Shown piece after piece: positions 34,112 to 43,400 of a stretch of DNA of 64,000 nt (position 1 is the stretch's first letter; every line of letters starts with the position of its first letter). The stretch spans positions 1 through 64,000 of the forward strand of contig CAJUMY010000005.1 in the NCBI GenBank assembly GCA_910587685.1, read 5' to 3'. The translations under genes and the position numbers were made by a program. Origin of the DNA: an uncultured Christensenellaceae bacterium (GTDB taxonomy: Bacteria; Bacillota; Clostridia; Christensenellales; UBA3700). The notes below the pieces were generated by a model. It was not told where the DNA came from. It worked only from the letters and a program-made list of their open reading frames with translations, and made no database searches.

Positions 34112-35407
34112 CTAATTTTTATCCGAGTTTTGTTCGAAATCTTCGATATTTACCGCCGATCGCGCTTTTTTCTCCTTTGCTCTTTTGACGCATATGAAAC
34201 ACATAACGACGCTTCCGAGGAGCGGTATTATCGCGGCGACAAGTATCCCCGCCCTCATACCTATCTCTTCCGCCGTAAGCGAATACTTCAGCATAATATC
34301 GCGGACAAAGCCGATGTTCGCGGCGTTATCCGACACAATCCCCGTAAGGAGCGGTCCGCTCGAACATCCGATGTCTCCGCCCATTGCAAGTATTGCGAAC
34401 ATTGCAGAGCCTGCGAGCGGAAACGAAGACGACGCTATCGACAGCGCGCCCGGCCACAACAGACTCACGGCAAACCCCACCGCCATGAACGCTATTATCG
34501 TCAATACCGAACTTGGCGAAAAGGCAATGACCGCATAGCATATCGCCGACGCGACGAGTCCTATCAGCATCAAACGCTCGAGATTAAGTTTATCGCCGAA
34601 TTTACCGTATATAAGACGTCCTATTCCGAAAGTGACGGCAAAGCCTACGACTCCTATCATATCGCCCCAAATCTTAGGTAATCCCATACCTACCTCTAAA
34701 AACGCCGAACTCCACTGCGCTATTATCTGCTCGGTCGCGCCTCCCGCTAAAATCACTAAAAGACAAAGAATGAACATAGGACTCTTAAAGACCGATGAAA
34801 ACTTCGAGCGTTGACTTTCCTGAACGGGCGGAGCGAACGGCACTATTGCGAACATTACGAACGTAGCTATCGGGAGAGCTAGCCATATAAGCACGATGTA
34901 CTGCCAGTTCTTCGCGTCCATGAAATAGACGAGTAGCGTTGTAACGACGACTACTACGACCTGGCCCCAAGCGTAGAATGAATGTAAGACGCTCATAGCC
35001 TTGTCCTTCGCATCCGTCGGAATGGCGTTCACTATAGGGCTGAGCAGTACTTCGAGAAGACCTCCCGCAACGGAAAAAATGAGCGTACCTATTATCAGTC
35101 CTACGTACACGGCGTCGCCGAATATGACGGGCGCTAGCGCAAACACTACGAGACCTACGGCGGCGAGCGCGGAACCTATCTCCGCGAATATTCTGAATCC
35201 GTACTTATCGATGAGTCCGCTAAAAGCGATATCGCTTCCTATCTGCGCTACGAAATTGATGAGCGTCAGTATCGAAAGCTCCGTCAACGTCAAGCCGAAG
35301 AGTTCCCTGAGCGGAATGAAGAGTATCGGCGTAAGATTGATAATAAGCGCTTGCGTAAAATTACCCAAATAACAAGCGTACGTAGTTGACTTATAACTTT
35401 TTAACAT
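34112..35407 (-). CDS. MFS transporter
   Basis: A secondary transporter of 431 residues with about 12 membrane helices in two halves linked by a cytoplasmic loop (PPVQESQRSKFSSVFKS). The motif A-like stretch after helix 2 is SGLIDKYGFRIF, and its counterpart in the second half is GKFGDKLN. Substrate not evident; relatives include sugar and drug transporters. The ATG at 35407 (MLKSYKSTTYACYLG) is chosen because a promoter at 35442-35470 covers the earlier ATG. GGAG lies 10 nt upstream. Monocistronic. Confidence 0.9.
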   Translation of the reverse strand: MLKSYKSTTYACYLGNFTQALIINLTPILFIPLRELFGLTLTELSILTLINFVAQIGSDIAFSGLIDKYGFRIFAEIGSALAAVGLVVFALAPVIFGDAVYVGLIIGTLIFSVAGGLLEVLLSPIVNAIPTDAKDKAMSVLHSFYAWGQVVVVVVTTLLVYFMDAKNWQYIVLIWLALPIATFVMFAIVPFAPPVQESQRSKFSSVFKSPMFILCLLVILAGGATEQIIAQWSSAFLEVGMGLPKIWGDMIGVVGFAVTFGIGRLIYGKFGDKLNLERLMLIGLVASAICYAVIAFSPSSVLTIIAFMAVGFAVSLLWPGALSIASSSFPLAGSAMFAILAMGGDIGCSSGPLLTGIVSDNAANIGFVRDIMLKYSLTAEEIGMRAGILVAAIIPLLGSVVMCFICVKRAKEKKARSAVNIEDFEQNSDKN

Positions 35408-35441
35408 AGTACCGTTACTCCGAAAATCCGTGATCAGTGTA

Positions 35442-35470
35442 ATTGTACACCATATCAACGTTTTTTTCAA
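35442..35470 (-). promoter_or_regulatory. Promoter of MFS transporter gene
   Basis: Minus-strand TTGAAA (35470-35465), 17-nt spacer, TACAAT (35447-35442), about 35 nt before the ATG. Confidence 0.55.
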
Positions 35471-35544
35471 TTAAAAGCGACATTTTTACATTATATTATT
35501 GAAATGACCGCGGCGTGAATCTAAGGATGCTTTTTATTGAGAAT

Positions 35545-35574
35545 AATAAAAAGAACGCCTTAAAAAGGCGTTCT
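35545..35574 (-). terminator. Terminator of Cys-rich protein gene
   Basis: Minus-strand stem AGAACGCCT/AGGCGTTCT followed by TTTTTATTATT, about 25 nt after the stop. Confidence 0.8.
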
Positions 35575-35597
35575 CGCTATTTTATCGGAAAGGTGTA

Positions 35598-35915
35598 TTA
35601 CCAATGATTACAGCAGCCGCAGCACGAACCGTTTCTTACGCCGAAACCGTTACCCGTAGCGCTGTAAGCGTTTGCAAAATTGCAACCGCAGCCGTTATTA
35701 TTAACGGGCATTGCGAAAAATACGCTGTTTCTCGCGGAATTGCAACCGCAACCGTTGTTACAGCACGAACAGCCGCACGAATTGTTGAAATCGGCAAAAT
35801 TGTTAATGCCGTTTCTGCTATTTATCGGAAAAGCGTAGAATAATCCGCCTCTGTTTCTGCACTGATTGCACGAATTGCAACCGCTTCTTGAACATCCATT
35901 ATTACAACAACACAT
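35598..35915 (-). CDS. Cys/Asn/Gly-rich small protein with internal duplication
   Basis: The 105-residue product has about 19 cysteines, mostly as CC, CGC or CGCC clusters (MCCCNNGC, SCGCSCCNNGCGC, SCCGCCNHW). Two copies of a non-Cys core lie between them: LFYAFPINSRNGINNFADF and VFFAMPVNNNGCGCNFANA, so the protein arose by duplication. No signal peptide or membrane helix. Composition resembles spore-coat, metallothionein-like or self-assembling proteins of Clostridia, but no named family fits. TGGAG precedes the ATG, and a terminator follows, so the gene is a single unit. Frame is conserved without stops despite strong composition bias, which supports it as real. Confidence 0.75.
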   Translation of the reverse strand: MCCCNNGCSRSGCNSCNQCRNRGGLFYAFPINSRNGINNFADFNNSCGCSCCNNGCGCNSARNSVFFAMPVNNNGCGCNFANAYSATGNGFGVRNGSCCGCCNHW

Positions 35916-36124
35916 AATCTTATCTCCACTTAATCTTGTTATTTAATTATTGATGAGCGTCTCCACTCTCTATATGCTATTCGAAAGATGGAAAATGTGT
36001 TACTTTAGCTCGTCCATACCGCTTGTTTAGCGTTTTTAAGCCGTTGTATTTTATTTGAAAGGAACGCTTAAAATTGTAAAATATAACTTCGAAAGAAAAT
36101 ATAAATATTATTGTGATTTAGGAT

Positions 36125-36159
36125 AAAAAAAACTCTCGGAACCGTTTTAGATCCGAGAG
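36125..36159 (-). terminator. Terminator of rRNA methyltransferase gene
   Basis: Minus-strand stem CTCTCGGA/TCCGAGAG with an 11-nt loop followed by a run of eight T, about 25 nt after the stop. Confidence 0.85.
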
Positions 36160-36182
36160 CTTCTTAAATTATGCCGCGTCCT

Positions 36183-37046
36183 TTATCTCTTTATTCCGAG
36201 GTTATTCTTGATGCTTGCTTCGTACATCAATATAGTTCCCGCAACGCCGACGTTGAGCGAATCGCAGTCTCCCATCATGGGAATAGCTATGAGCTCGACG
36301 TCCTTATCGTACCATTCCCTTGAAATACCGTAGCGCTCGCTGCCTAGAACGAACGCGGTGTTATTACCGAAGTCCTCTTCGTAATACTGCAATTTCGCCC
36401 TTGAATCGGCAAGGAATATCTCGAAAGAGTGTTTCTTCAGATATGAATAGCACTCCCCTACGCTCTCGAACTCGAAGACGGGCATATAAAGCGCCGCTCC
36501 CATACTGCTGTTGATATACTTAGGGTGCGTGAGCCGCGCTTTTCGGTTGCATATGAATACCGCGGAAATTCCGGCGCCGTCCGCTACTCTTACCATTGTG
36601 CCGATATTTCCGGGTATCTCCACGCCGTCGAGCACGAGTATTACGCTCTTATCCTTTATCTTAAAGTCGTTCAAATCGCGCGCGGGAAGTTTCGCTATTG
36701 CAAGCAGTCCGTCAGACTTATCCCGTTCGCTGATCTTTTCAAACACCCGAGAAGATACGACGTAGAGTTCTTCGGCTCTTTTCGTCATCTCTTTCGCTAT
36801 AAAAAGCCCCTCGTTCGTCTTGATAAGCTCTTTCGACATTATAAAGGACTTTATTTCAACGTCGTATTTAACGAGCTTATTCGTTATCCAAAATCCCTCG
36901 GCAACGAATAGCTTTTCGGGATTAGGCTTGCTGTTCGAAAGTATCGCTCTTATTTGTTTTATTTTGGGATTCTGTTCGCCTATAGGCTGAAAGTCGAATT
37001 CTCTTTCTAAATCTTCCAGCGTTTCTCTTATCTCTGTTTCGTTCAT
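36183..37046 (-). CDS. TrmH/SpoU family RNA 2'-O-methyltransferase
   Basis: Methylates a ribose 2'-OH in rRNA or tRNA using S-adenosylmethionine. The 287-residue protein has an N-terminal substrate-binding domain (residues 20-120; KPNPEKLFVAEGFWITNKLV) and a trefoil-knot SPOUT domain with the three motifs: NIGTMVRVADGAG (motif 1), FVLGSERYGIS (motif 2) and IPMMGDCDSLNVGVAGTILM (motif 3). The first ~20 acidic residues are an extra. GAGGGAAA precedes the ATG. The target nucleotide cannot be told from sequence. Confidence 0.94.
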   Translation of the reverse strand: MNETEIRETLEDLEREFDFQPIGEQNPKIKQIRAILSNSKPNPEKLFVAEGFWITNKLVKYDVEIKSFIMSKELIKTNEGLFIAKEMTKRAEELYVVSSRVFEKISERDKSDGLLAIAKLPARDLNDFKIKDKSVILVLDGVEIPGNIGTMVRVADGAGISAVFICNRKARLTHPKYINSSMGAALYMPVFEFESVGECYSYLKKHSFEIFLADSRAKLQYYEEDFGNNTAFVLGSERYGISREWYDKDVELIAIPMMGDCDSLNVGVAGTILMYEASIKNNLGIKR

Positions 37047-37257
37047 ATTTCCCTCGCATACGCTAAAATATCTACGTTAATAATAACACATAACGAGCCG
37101 ATTATCAACGTCCCGAACATAAATTCAAACGTAGTGATATAAAACTTCGATACGCATGAAACACGCATCCTTAAACGAACGTTATACCTTAGAATACATA
37201 TAGCTCTGCTCCTTAAAATAACGCGTATATAACATCTGTTAAAAAGCCAACGGGCAT

Positions 37258-37284
37258 AAAAAAAGCGTCTTCTATGAAACGCTT
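37258..37284 (-). terminator. Isolated terminator-like hairpin
   Basis: Minus-strand stem AAGCGT/ACGCTT with a 10-nt loop followed by seven T. It lies over 500 nt downstream of the YitT-type gene with no gene between; it may belong to a lost gene. Confidence 0.5.
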
Positions 37285-37544
37285 AAATACGTAAAACCAT
37301 CAGTCGATGCGAACGTGTCGCTAAATATCTTTGGCGTCGATCTAGACGACTCGACCTGAGAGTATATCGGTCTTGCGTTTTACATCGACTGCGGAATTAT
37401 TCGTCATTAGTAAACAAGGAGTCTTCTGTATCTAGAATAATTACTTTTTCTCAGATATATCATAAATTCATCTTAGGTGTCGCTGATCACGTAATAAGAC
37501 TCTTTGCTCAATAAAGCGATAAAACTTATTACGCTTCAAGTAAA

Positions 37545-37745
37545 TTTCGACACAGCCAAGTAAATATGTTTATTTATATTAATGACGCCAAATAAGTACA
37601 TTTTTATGCAAACCTGGCTGTCTCTCATTTACTGTAGTCATTGTAACATAGTTTCCGACAAATTTCAACGATTTTATACAACATTTATCCCGATAATACA
37701 TTTTTCGACAAAAGAAGTCAAAATAATACATTTTTCGACACCGTT
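37545..37745. repeat. Repeat cluster resembling IS21-type element ends
   Basis: Two identical 18-nt copies of ATAATACATTTTTCGACA (37693-37710 and 37723-37740) lie 30 bp apart. Related motifs, such as AAGTACATTTTTATGC (near 37597) and AAGTAAATTTCGACA (near 37539), lie nearby in the same orientation. IS21-family elements have several such repeats at each end. No istA/istB gene remains, so this could be a collapsed element. The rest of the gap 37047-37805 holds one hairpin and no recognisable gene. Confidence 0.4.
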
Positions 37746-37805
37746 TTCAATTTTTGTGTCAACGGGAAATTTGAAAGCGTACTTTCAAGATATCAAAACA
37801 GCCTA

Positions 37806-38891
37806 TTACTCTCGAGTTTCTTCCTCTTCGTCGGCTAGCGCCGCAGTCGAGAGATCTATAGGTTCAACGCCGTCGTTGTCGTCGTTTTCTATTATAGGAG
37901 CGTCGATGATCGCTTCGATATTCGTGATCTCGAGGGTCTTGTCTTCACTGACCTCGACGGTAATATCTACCGCCTCTTCGATGATGTCCTCTATCTCCTT
38001 AGCCTTCTTTCTTCTCGGAATTATCGGACTCTTTCTGTTCTTGATATTCTTACCTATAGCTTCGCTCGTCTCGCATACAGAGATGATAGCGTGCTCGTCG
38101 ACTTCCATTATGATGTTCTTGAGAATAGGAAGCTCAAAACGGGAGACCATGTAGTATATGATTTTTTTATCTCTCTTGCTGTAGTGACCTTTCGCGTCGA
38201 TAACGGTAACGCCTTGCGCGAACTCGTTAGTTATAGCGTCCGCGACTTCATCTCCCTTTTCAGTGACGACTTTGACCTCTTTGAGCCTGTCAACGCCCGA
38301 GACAACGTAGTCTATCGCATTGATACCTATCGCATACGCGACTATCGAAAAGAGAGCGTGCTCCCAATTAAACATAAATCCTGCCGCCAACATGATGACG
38401 ATATTGAACAGAAGAACGACTTTACCGACAGGCATATCTATCTTCTTGCTTATCATTATAGCGACGACCTCAACGCCGTCCAAACTGCCGCCCATTCTTA
38501 TGGTGAGTCCCGAACCGATTCCCGATAAAAGTCCGCCGAAAATCGCGGGAAGCATCAACTGCTTGGTAATGGTTATCTCCACCTTATCGGCTATCCAATT
38601 AAACAAAAGGAGTATAACGCCGTAAGATATGACCGCTATAACGCTCGGCATAACGAACGACTTTCCCAATTTCTTTATGCCGACTATGAAAAGAGGCAAG
38701 TTGAGAAAGACAATGAACAGACCCATAGGAAGAGAAGTCGCGTGCGAAATAAGAAATGAAATACCTGACATACCGCCGTCGATAAACTCATACGGCACTA
38801 GGAAAAGACCTACGCCTATCGCGTTGATCAAACCCGCAAGAACGCACATAAAACATTTCAGCGCAACCGCTCCTACCTTTTTCTTATTCAT
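37806..38891 (-). CDS. YitT family membrane protein (DUF161 + DUF2179) with acidic tail
   Basis: The 361-residue protein has about five to six membrane helices (residues 5-185) with the family motif FLVPYEFIDGGMSGISFLIS, and a cytoplasmic DUF2179 domain (about 200-290; KGDEVADAITNEFAQGVTVI, DAKGHYSKRDKKIIYYMVS, EVDEHAIISVCETSEAIG). A ~70-residue Glu/Asp/Ile-rich tail extends beyond the family's usual end. I chose the ATG at 38891 (MNKKKVGAVALK) with GAGAGG upstream, supported by a promoter at 38986-39014. Function of YitT proteins is unknown; some may transport small molecules. Confidence 0.9.
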   Translation of the reverse strand: MNKKKVGAVALKCFMCVLAGLINAIGVGLFLVPYEFIDGGMSGISFLISHATSLPMGLFIVFLNLPLFIVGIKKLGKSFVMPSVIAVISYGVILLLFNWIADKVEITITKQLMLPAIFGGLLSGIGSGLTIRMGGSLDGVEVVAIMISKKIDMPVGKVVLLFNIVIMLAAGFMFNWEHALFSIVAYAIGINAIDYVVSGVDRLKEVKVVTEKGDEVADAITNEFAQGVTVIDAKGHYSKRDKKIIYYMVSRFELPILKNIIMEVDEHAIISVCETSEAIGKNIKNRKSPIIPRRKKAKEIEDIIEEAVDITVEVSEDKTLEITNIEAIIDAPIIENDDNDGVEPIDLSTAALADEEEETRE

Positions 38892-38985
38892 TGCATTACC
38901 TCTCAATAAACCCGAAAAATCGACAAATATAAATATTTTATTCCTACATACCGATAGATACGGGCAATGAAAAATTCTTTTATTT

Positions 38986-39014
38986 ATTTTATCATATAAT
39001 ATGTAAAATTTCAA
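38986..39014 (-). promoter_or_regulatory. Promoter of YitT-type gene
   Basis: Minus-strand TTGAAA (39014-39009), 17-nt spacer, TAAAAT (38991-38986), about 95 nt before the ATG. Confidence 0.5.
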
Positions 39015-39141
39015 GTTTCTAAATGCGATGAGCCGATATTTTTTAAGGTAATATTTACATTTTAACTTGCGTACGCTCTATCGGATCGACAACGAAACTA
39101 TTATTATTGTATTTATAACACGCCCGATTTTATGATAAAAT

Positions 39142-39172
39142 GAGACGCTATAGCATATCGCTATAGCGTCTC
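39142..39172 (-). terminator. Terminator of lipoprotein gene
   Basis: Perfect 13-bp stem GAGACGCTATAGC/GCTATAGCGTCTC with a 5-nt loop, followed on the minus strand by ATTTTATC, about 80 nt after the stop. Confidence 0.75.
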
Positions 39173-39252
39173 GTTATTTTCTTATGCCATATGGCACTTT
39201 TTCAAATTTGCTTCACAGCTTAATAAGCCGTAACGGTAAGCAAGATAATATC

Positions 39253-40221
39253 TTACTTCTTAGCGTCTTCAGGTAAAAGATTACGAACGAAATCGTCCTT
39301 AGCGCTATCGTAGTAGTTATTCCAAGGAACTTCTTTCTCGTCGTAAGTAAACTTAACGTCGGACTTAAGAGAAACGCCGCCGTTAAAGATACCTGCAATC
39401 TTTATATCGTACTGCTCAACTACGTCATAGTGCTTGAATACGCCCTCTTCCCAAATCTGAACTACGAAAGAAAGCTCGGTACTCTTCGTTACCGTACCTT
39501 TATTACCCTTGAGCATATAGTTCATAACGGGGAGATAATCTTCAAAAGCGTCGGTTGCGTTACACCTAACTTCGAACTCATAGTAACCGTCTTTCTTAAC
39601 GGGAGTAGTAGTGCTTTCGATAGTGTCTTCGTTAACGATATACATGAAGAGTCTCGACGGATCGTTCGGGTTCTCCTTCTGGAACTCGCTCATGCTAGCG
39701 AATTTCTTATCTATATCAAAGGCCTTAGCGTAGAGCTTATGATCGTAAAGCACAATATTCTTCTGATTAGCGGAAAGAAGTTTAACGGCGCTATTATTAT
39801 CGATAAAATACTTCTCCAAAACCTTAATGGTTATCGGCAAACCGCCGGCTTTCTTAGTTATAGAATTATTATGCATATACGTTTCGCCGTCCTTGCGGAT
39901 ACGGAGACCTTCGACAGCCTGCTGTATATCGAGACCGAGCATAGAAGTAGTAACGTCGCCGGTCTGAGAAACAGCGATATACTTAACCTGCTCGTAATTG
40001 TGAACTGCTGCCATCATCATCTCGGTAGCGCTCATACTTTCATCTATTTCAATAAAGTCATCGAGTGTCTCGAGAGTAGTCGGCGCCGACTGTCCTATCT
40101 GCATGAGTTTCTTATCGAATTCGAAGCCGTCGCCTTCAGGCTTGCATGCAACAAGAGCGACAGTCGTCGAGACTACGATGAGAAGAACAAGCAATGTCAA
40201 CATAATTTTCTTAGTCATCAT
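39253..40221 (-). CDS. Hypothetical lipoprotein
   Basis: The 322-residue product has a clear lipoprotein signal: KK after the start, hydrophobic residues 7-25, and the lipobox LVAC with Cys26. The mature part is beta-rich, with an early acidic linker (TLETLDDFIEIDESMSATEM) and many aromatic-polar strands; I do not recognise a family. It ends in KFTYDEKEVPWNNYYDSAKD plus a short charged tail. AAGGATGG precedes the first of two adjacent ATG codons. It has its own promoter and terminator and sits directly downstream of the giant surface-protein gene. Confidence 0.85.
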   Translation of the reverse strand: MMTKKIMLTLLVLLIVVSTTVALVACKPEGDGFEFDKKLMQIGQSAPTTLETLDDFIEIDESMSATEMMMAAVHNYEQVKYIAVSQTGDVTTSMLGLDIQQAVEGLRIRKDGETYMHNNSITKKAGGLPITIKVLEKYFIDNNSAVKLLSANQKNIVLYDHKLYAKAFDIDKKFASMSEFQKENPNDPSRLFMYIVNEDTIESTTTPVKKDGYYEFEVRCNATDAFEDYLPVMNYMLKGNKGTVTKSTELSFVVQIWEEGVFKHYDVVEQYDIKIAGIFNGGVSLKSDVKFTYDEKEVPWNNYYDSAKDDFVRNLLPEDAKK

Positions 40222-40277
40222 TCATACCATCCTTTTTAGTTGTAGCGTTATAGTAAACGCTGAGTGCTTATGTTATT

Positions 40278-40306
40278 ATAATATAATAGTTTCGCGATTT
40301 TATCAA
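40278..40306 (-). promoter_or_regulatory. Promoter of lipoprotein gene
   Basis: Minus-strand TTGATA (40306-40301), 17-nt spacer, TATTAT (40283-40278), about 55 nt before the ATG. Confidence 0.6.
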
Positions 40307-40395
40307 GCAATATCGTTAATTTTTTGCTATTTAATATTTTTTTAAGATTTACATAATATTTACATTATATTATCTTAGCAAAATCCATATTTTGG

Positions 40396-40433
40396 AATAA
40401 AATAATCGACGGTCACCTTCGCAGCAACCGTCG
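40396..40433 (-). terminator. Terminator of the giant surface-protein gene
   Basis: Minus-strand stem CGACGGT/ACCGTCG with a 13-nt loop followed by ATTATTTTATT, 13 nt after the stop codon. Confidence 0.7.
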
Positions 40434-40446
40434 TTATTTGTTATTC

Positions 40447-43400
40447 TTACTCTTCGTTAGTCTCGACCTGTTCTTCCGAAACTTCGGGGAAAAGCTCTTT
40501 CTCGATGTCGAAAGCTACGTCGTTCTTAGCCGCTGCCTTCATCATCTTGCTTGCGCTCTTATACTCCTTCTTCTTACGCTTGTCAATATCTTTAAGAAGC
40601 GCCGCGTTGGCTTTCGCATTCTTCTCTACTTCGAAGTTGAAGTCTCTCTTTCCTGCCGCAGGCATAGTCGCTATAGAAGAAATTCCCGATATGAGCATTG
40701 CAAGCACGATAAGTATCGCAACGAGCAATATAGCGTATACTACGTATTCAAGAGTTCTGTCGTGCTCTACGAATTTATACTTTCCGTCTTTCTCAAAGAC
40801 TACGTCGTACAGATCGTTGCCGATAACGTTGTTCTCTTCGAGATATGCGTTGACGAGTTTATCGATTTCTTTTTCGGTATATACTCCGTTGAGAGAAAGA
40901 ACTATAGAATCTCCTTTTCCGCCTACCGACGTAACCAAGTTAACGGTAGTGGTGTTCTTTACTTCGTCGGCTCTTACGTCTCCTACCGTAACGGTATAGA
41001 CGAGTCTTCCGATATTGAGCTTCTTCTCTCCGACAACTGCTTCTGCAAGTTCATAGTTGCCGTTGGTCAATCCGACGAGCGTTACGTCCTGTTTGCCCAT
41101 AGCTTCCTTCCAAGTGTAGATACCGCCGAGGCTCTCAGCTTTATCTGCGCCTACGAGATCATCGGAAGCGAGCAACTTGTCGAGCTTGGTAGTCGTCTTG
41201 TTATCGTAAGTGTACTCTTTGCTTACGCTGCCGTTCTTGAACGTTACGTTTATCTTCTTCGGAGCTACAGTCAAAGTCTCTGCGGATACCGCGTTGAGTC
41301 TGTGGTTGCTATCAAGCGTTACCGTAATATTTTCAACGGTATGAGCGCCTGCCGTAAAGAATACTTCCGAAACGTTATCGTTATTTACCGTAGTTCTTCC
41401 GAATTTGTATTCGAAATCGAACGCCGTATCTTTCGCAAGGCTCCACTCCTCGTTCTCGAGAGTTCTTACGCTTGCGGTAAAGCCTGTGAACGTATCGCCG
41501 TAAGTGATCTCTTTTTCGTTCGGGATAAGAACTACGTCGACCGACTTCGGACTGACAGTAAGCTTGCCGCTCTTGATAGTCTTTATGACGTTATTCTTAT
41601 CTATATTGGCGTTAGCCGCGTCGCCTACTGCGTAAGCTATTTCATATACTCCCGTATCAAGATGCTCGCCGTATGCGTGGACGTTGCCGTCTGCGCCTAC
41701 AAAGTTGAGCGTAAGAGCAAGATCGAACTTCTTAGCGTACATATTGCTCATAATATCAGCTATGCTATCGCCGTAAGTCATCGAAGTATTGTTATATACG
41801 ATACCGACCGTTCTCTTAGTAACTTTGTACGAGTTGTTGAATATTCCGTATCCCGCTTCGCTGTCATACGTAAATCTGCTGTTCGCTATAACGTACTCCG
41901 TAACGTCTTCTCCGATACGATCGCTGATTATTCTCACGCCGACCCTGTGTTCGCCGGAGTTGACGGCGCTCTCTTCGTCGAGGAAGAACGCTTCCGCTCT
42001 GAGCTGCGCGTACGAATTGATACCTATCGCTACCGCCGACGTTGTTAAAGTCGGAAGAGCTCCGTTGTACTCGGACGACGTAGATATGAGTCTGAAGCCG
42101 TCGTTTATCGTGATATTGCGTACGCCTATCGATCCCAAATTCGTAGTCAGGTTATAGTTGTTCTCGCCGACCCTCGTACCGTTTGCCGTAAGATATACGT
42201 TCTCTGCGGTGATCGAGTATTCTCCAAGCGAAGTTACTATTCTCACGCCGTCGTATACGGTGGTGATCTCATCTATTATCGGATAAGAACCTACGCCGAC
42301 TCTCATACTCGTAACGGCATTGCCTTCGCTGTCTTTGATACTAGTTGCAAAATATCCGTTAGGATCTTTGACGGTTCCGAGATACGAGAGCTTATTCATC
42401 GTATTTTCAGAAATATCGACCGTGTAATCAGCCTTGTTGACAGTTACCTTAGGCTCTCCGAGAACCGTTATAGCATAGTTATCCGAAGCTATGTTGCTCG
42501 TCAAGTCGTATTCTCCGACCTCTATCATACCGCTTATACCGGCAATATAGAGATAGCTGTTTTTAGAAATAGCTTTCTTTATATCTCCCGAAACGATGCC
42601 TTTACCGTCGCCGCTTACGCCGTTGATTATTTCGCTTACGAGAAGGTCTCCTGCGATATTATGACCCTGACGCAACGGATCGAACGTATACTCTCTGTCT
42701 GAAAGCGTTACGCTTACCTTTGCCTTTTCTATGTTACCGCTAAGGAGAAGAGTTCCGTTGACAACAAAGTTCTTCTCGATGACTCCGCTTGCGGTAGCCT
42801 TGACAGGTATAGCGTTACCTACTCTGCCGTCGTTGCCGTATACGAGTCTGACGTTTTCATTGAAAACAGTCTTGAGACTCTCTATCTCTTCTTCGCTGTA
42901 TACCGCGCCGAGCTTAGCGAAGATATCCGAAACGTCGGTATCTATCGAAGCGCTCGTCAACGCTTTGCCGTTCGCGTCTCTGGCGTACTCTCTCGTGAGA
43001 ACGCTTATATCTTTTGCGCTCACCGAATACGGAACTATCGTATGCTTATAATCAAGACTTCCGAGCACGGTCACGCCGTCTTCTGCAAAGAACTGACCCT
43101 TAACGGTATATTCGCCTGCGTCTATCCTTCCTTCGCTCACGCCTTCGACGTTAGTTACGAACGATACCCCGCTAGGAGTTACGAACGAGCTGACCACGCT
43201 GGTCGCTCCGCTCATAAGATCGAAATCGTTGCCCAAACCGTCGAACGAGAACTCGCTGCGCTGATTCTTCACGATATACTGACCTACGCCGAATTCGACC
43301 ATATTGACGGTAACGTTGATAGCCGTATTCTTAACACCGCCGTCGTAGCTGTACGAGATAACGTCGGTATAACCGGTTCTCATCGTGTTGCCGTCTATAA

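Noticed and set aside
37693..37740. CRISPR-like direct repeats
   Set aside because: Only two exact 18-nt copies with a 12-nt spacer and no cas genes; IS-end repeats fit better. No CRISPR array is seen anywhere in the window.
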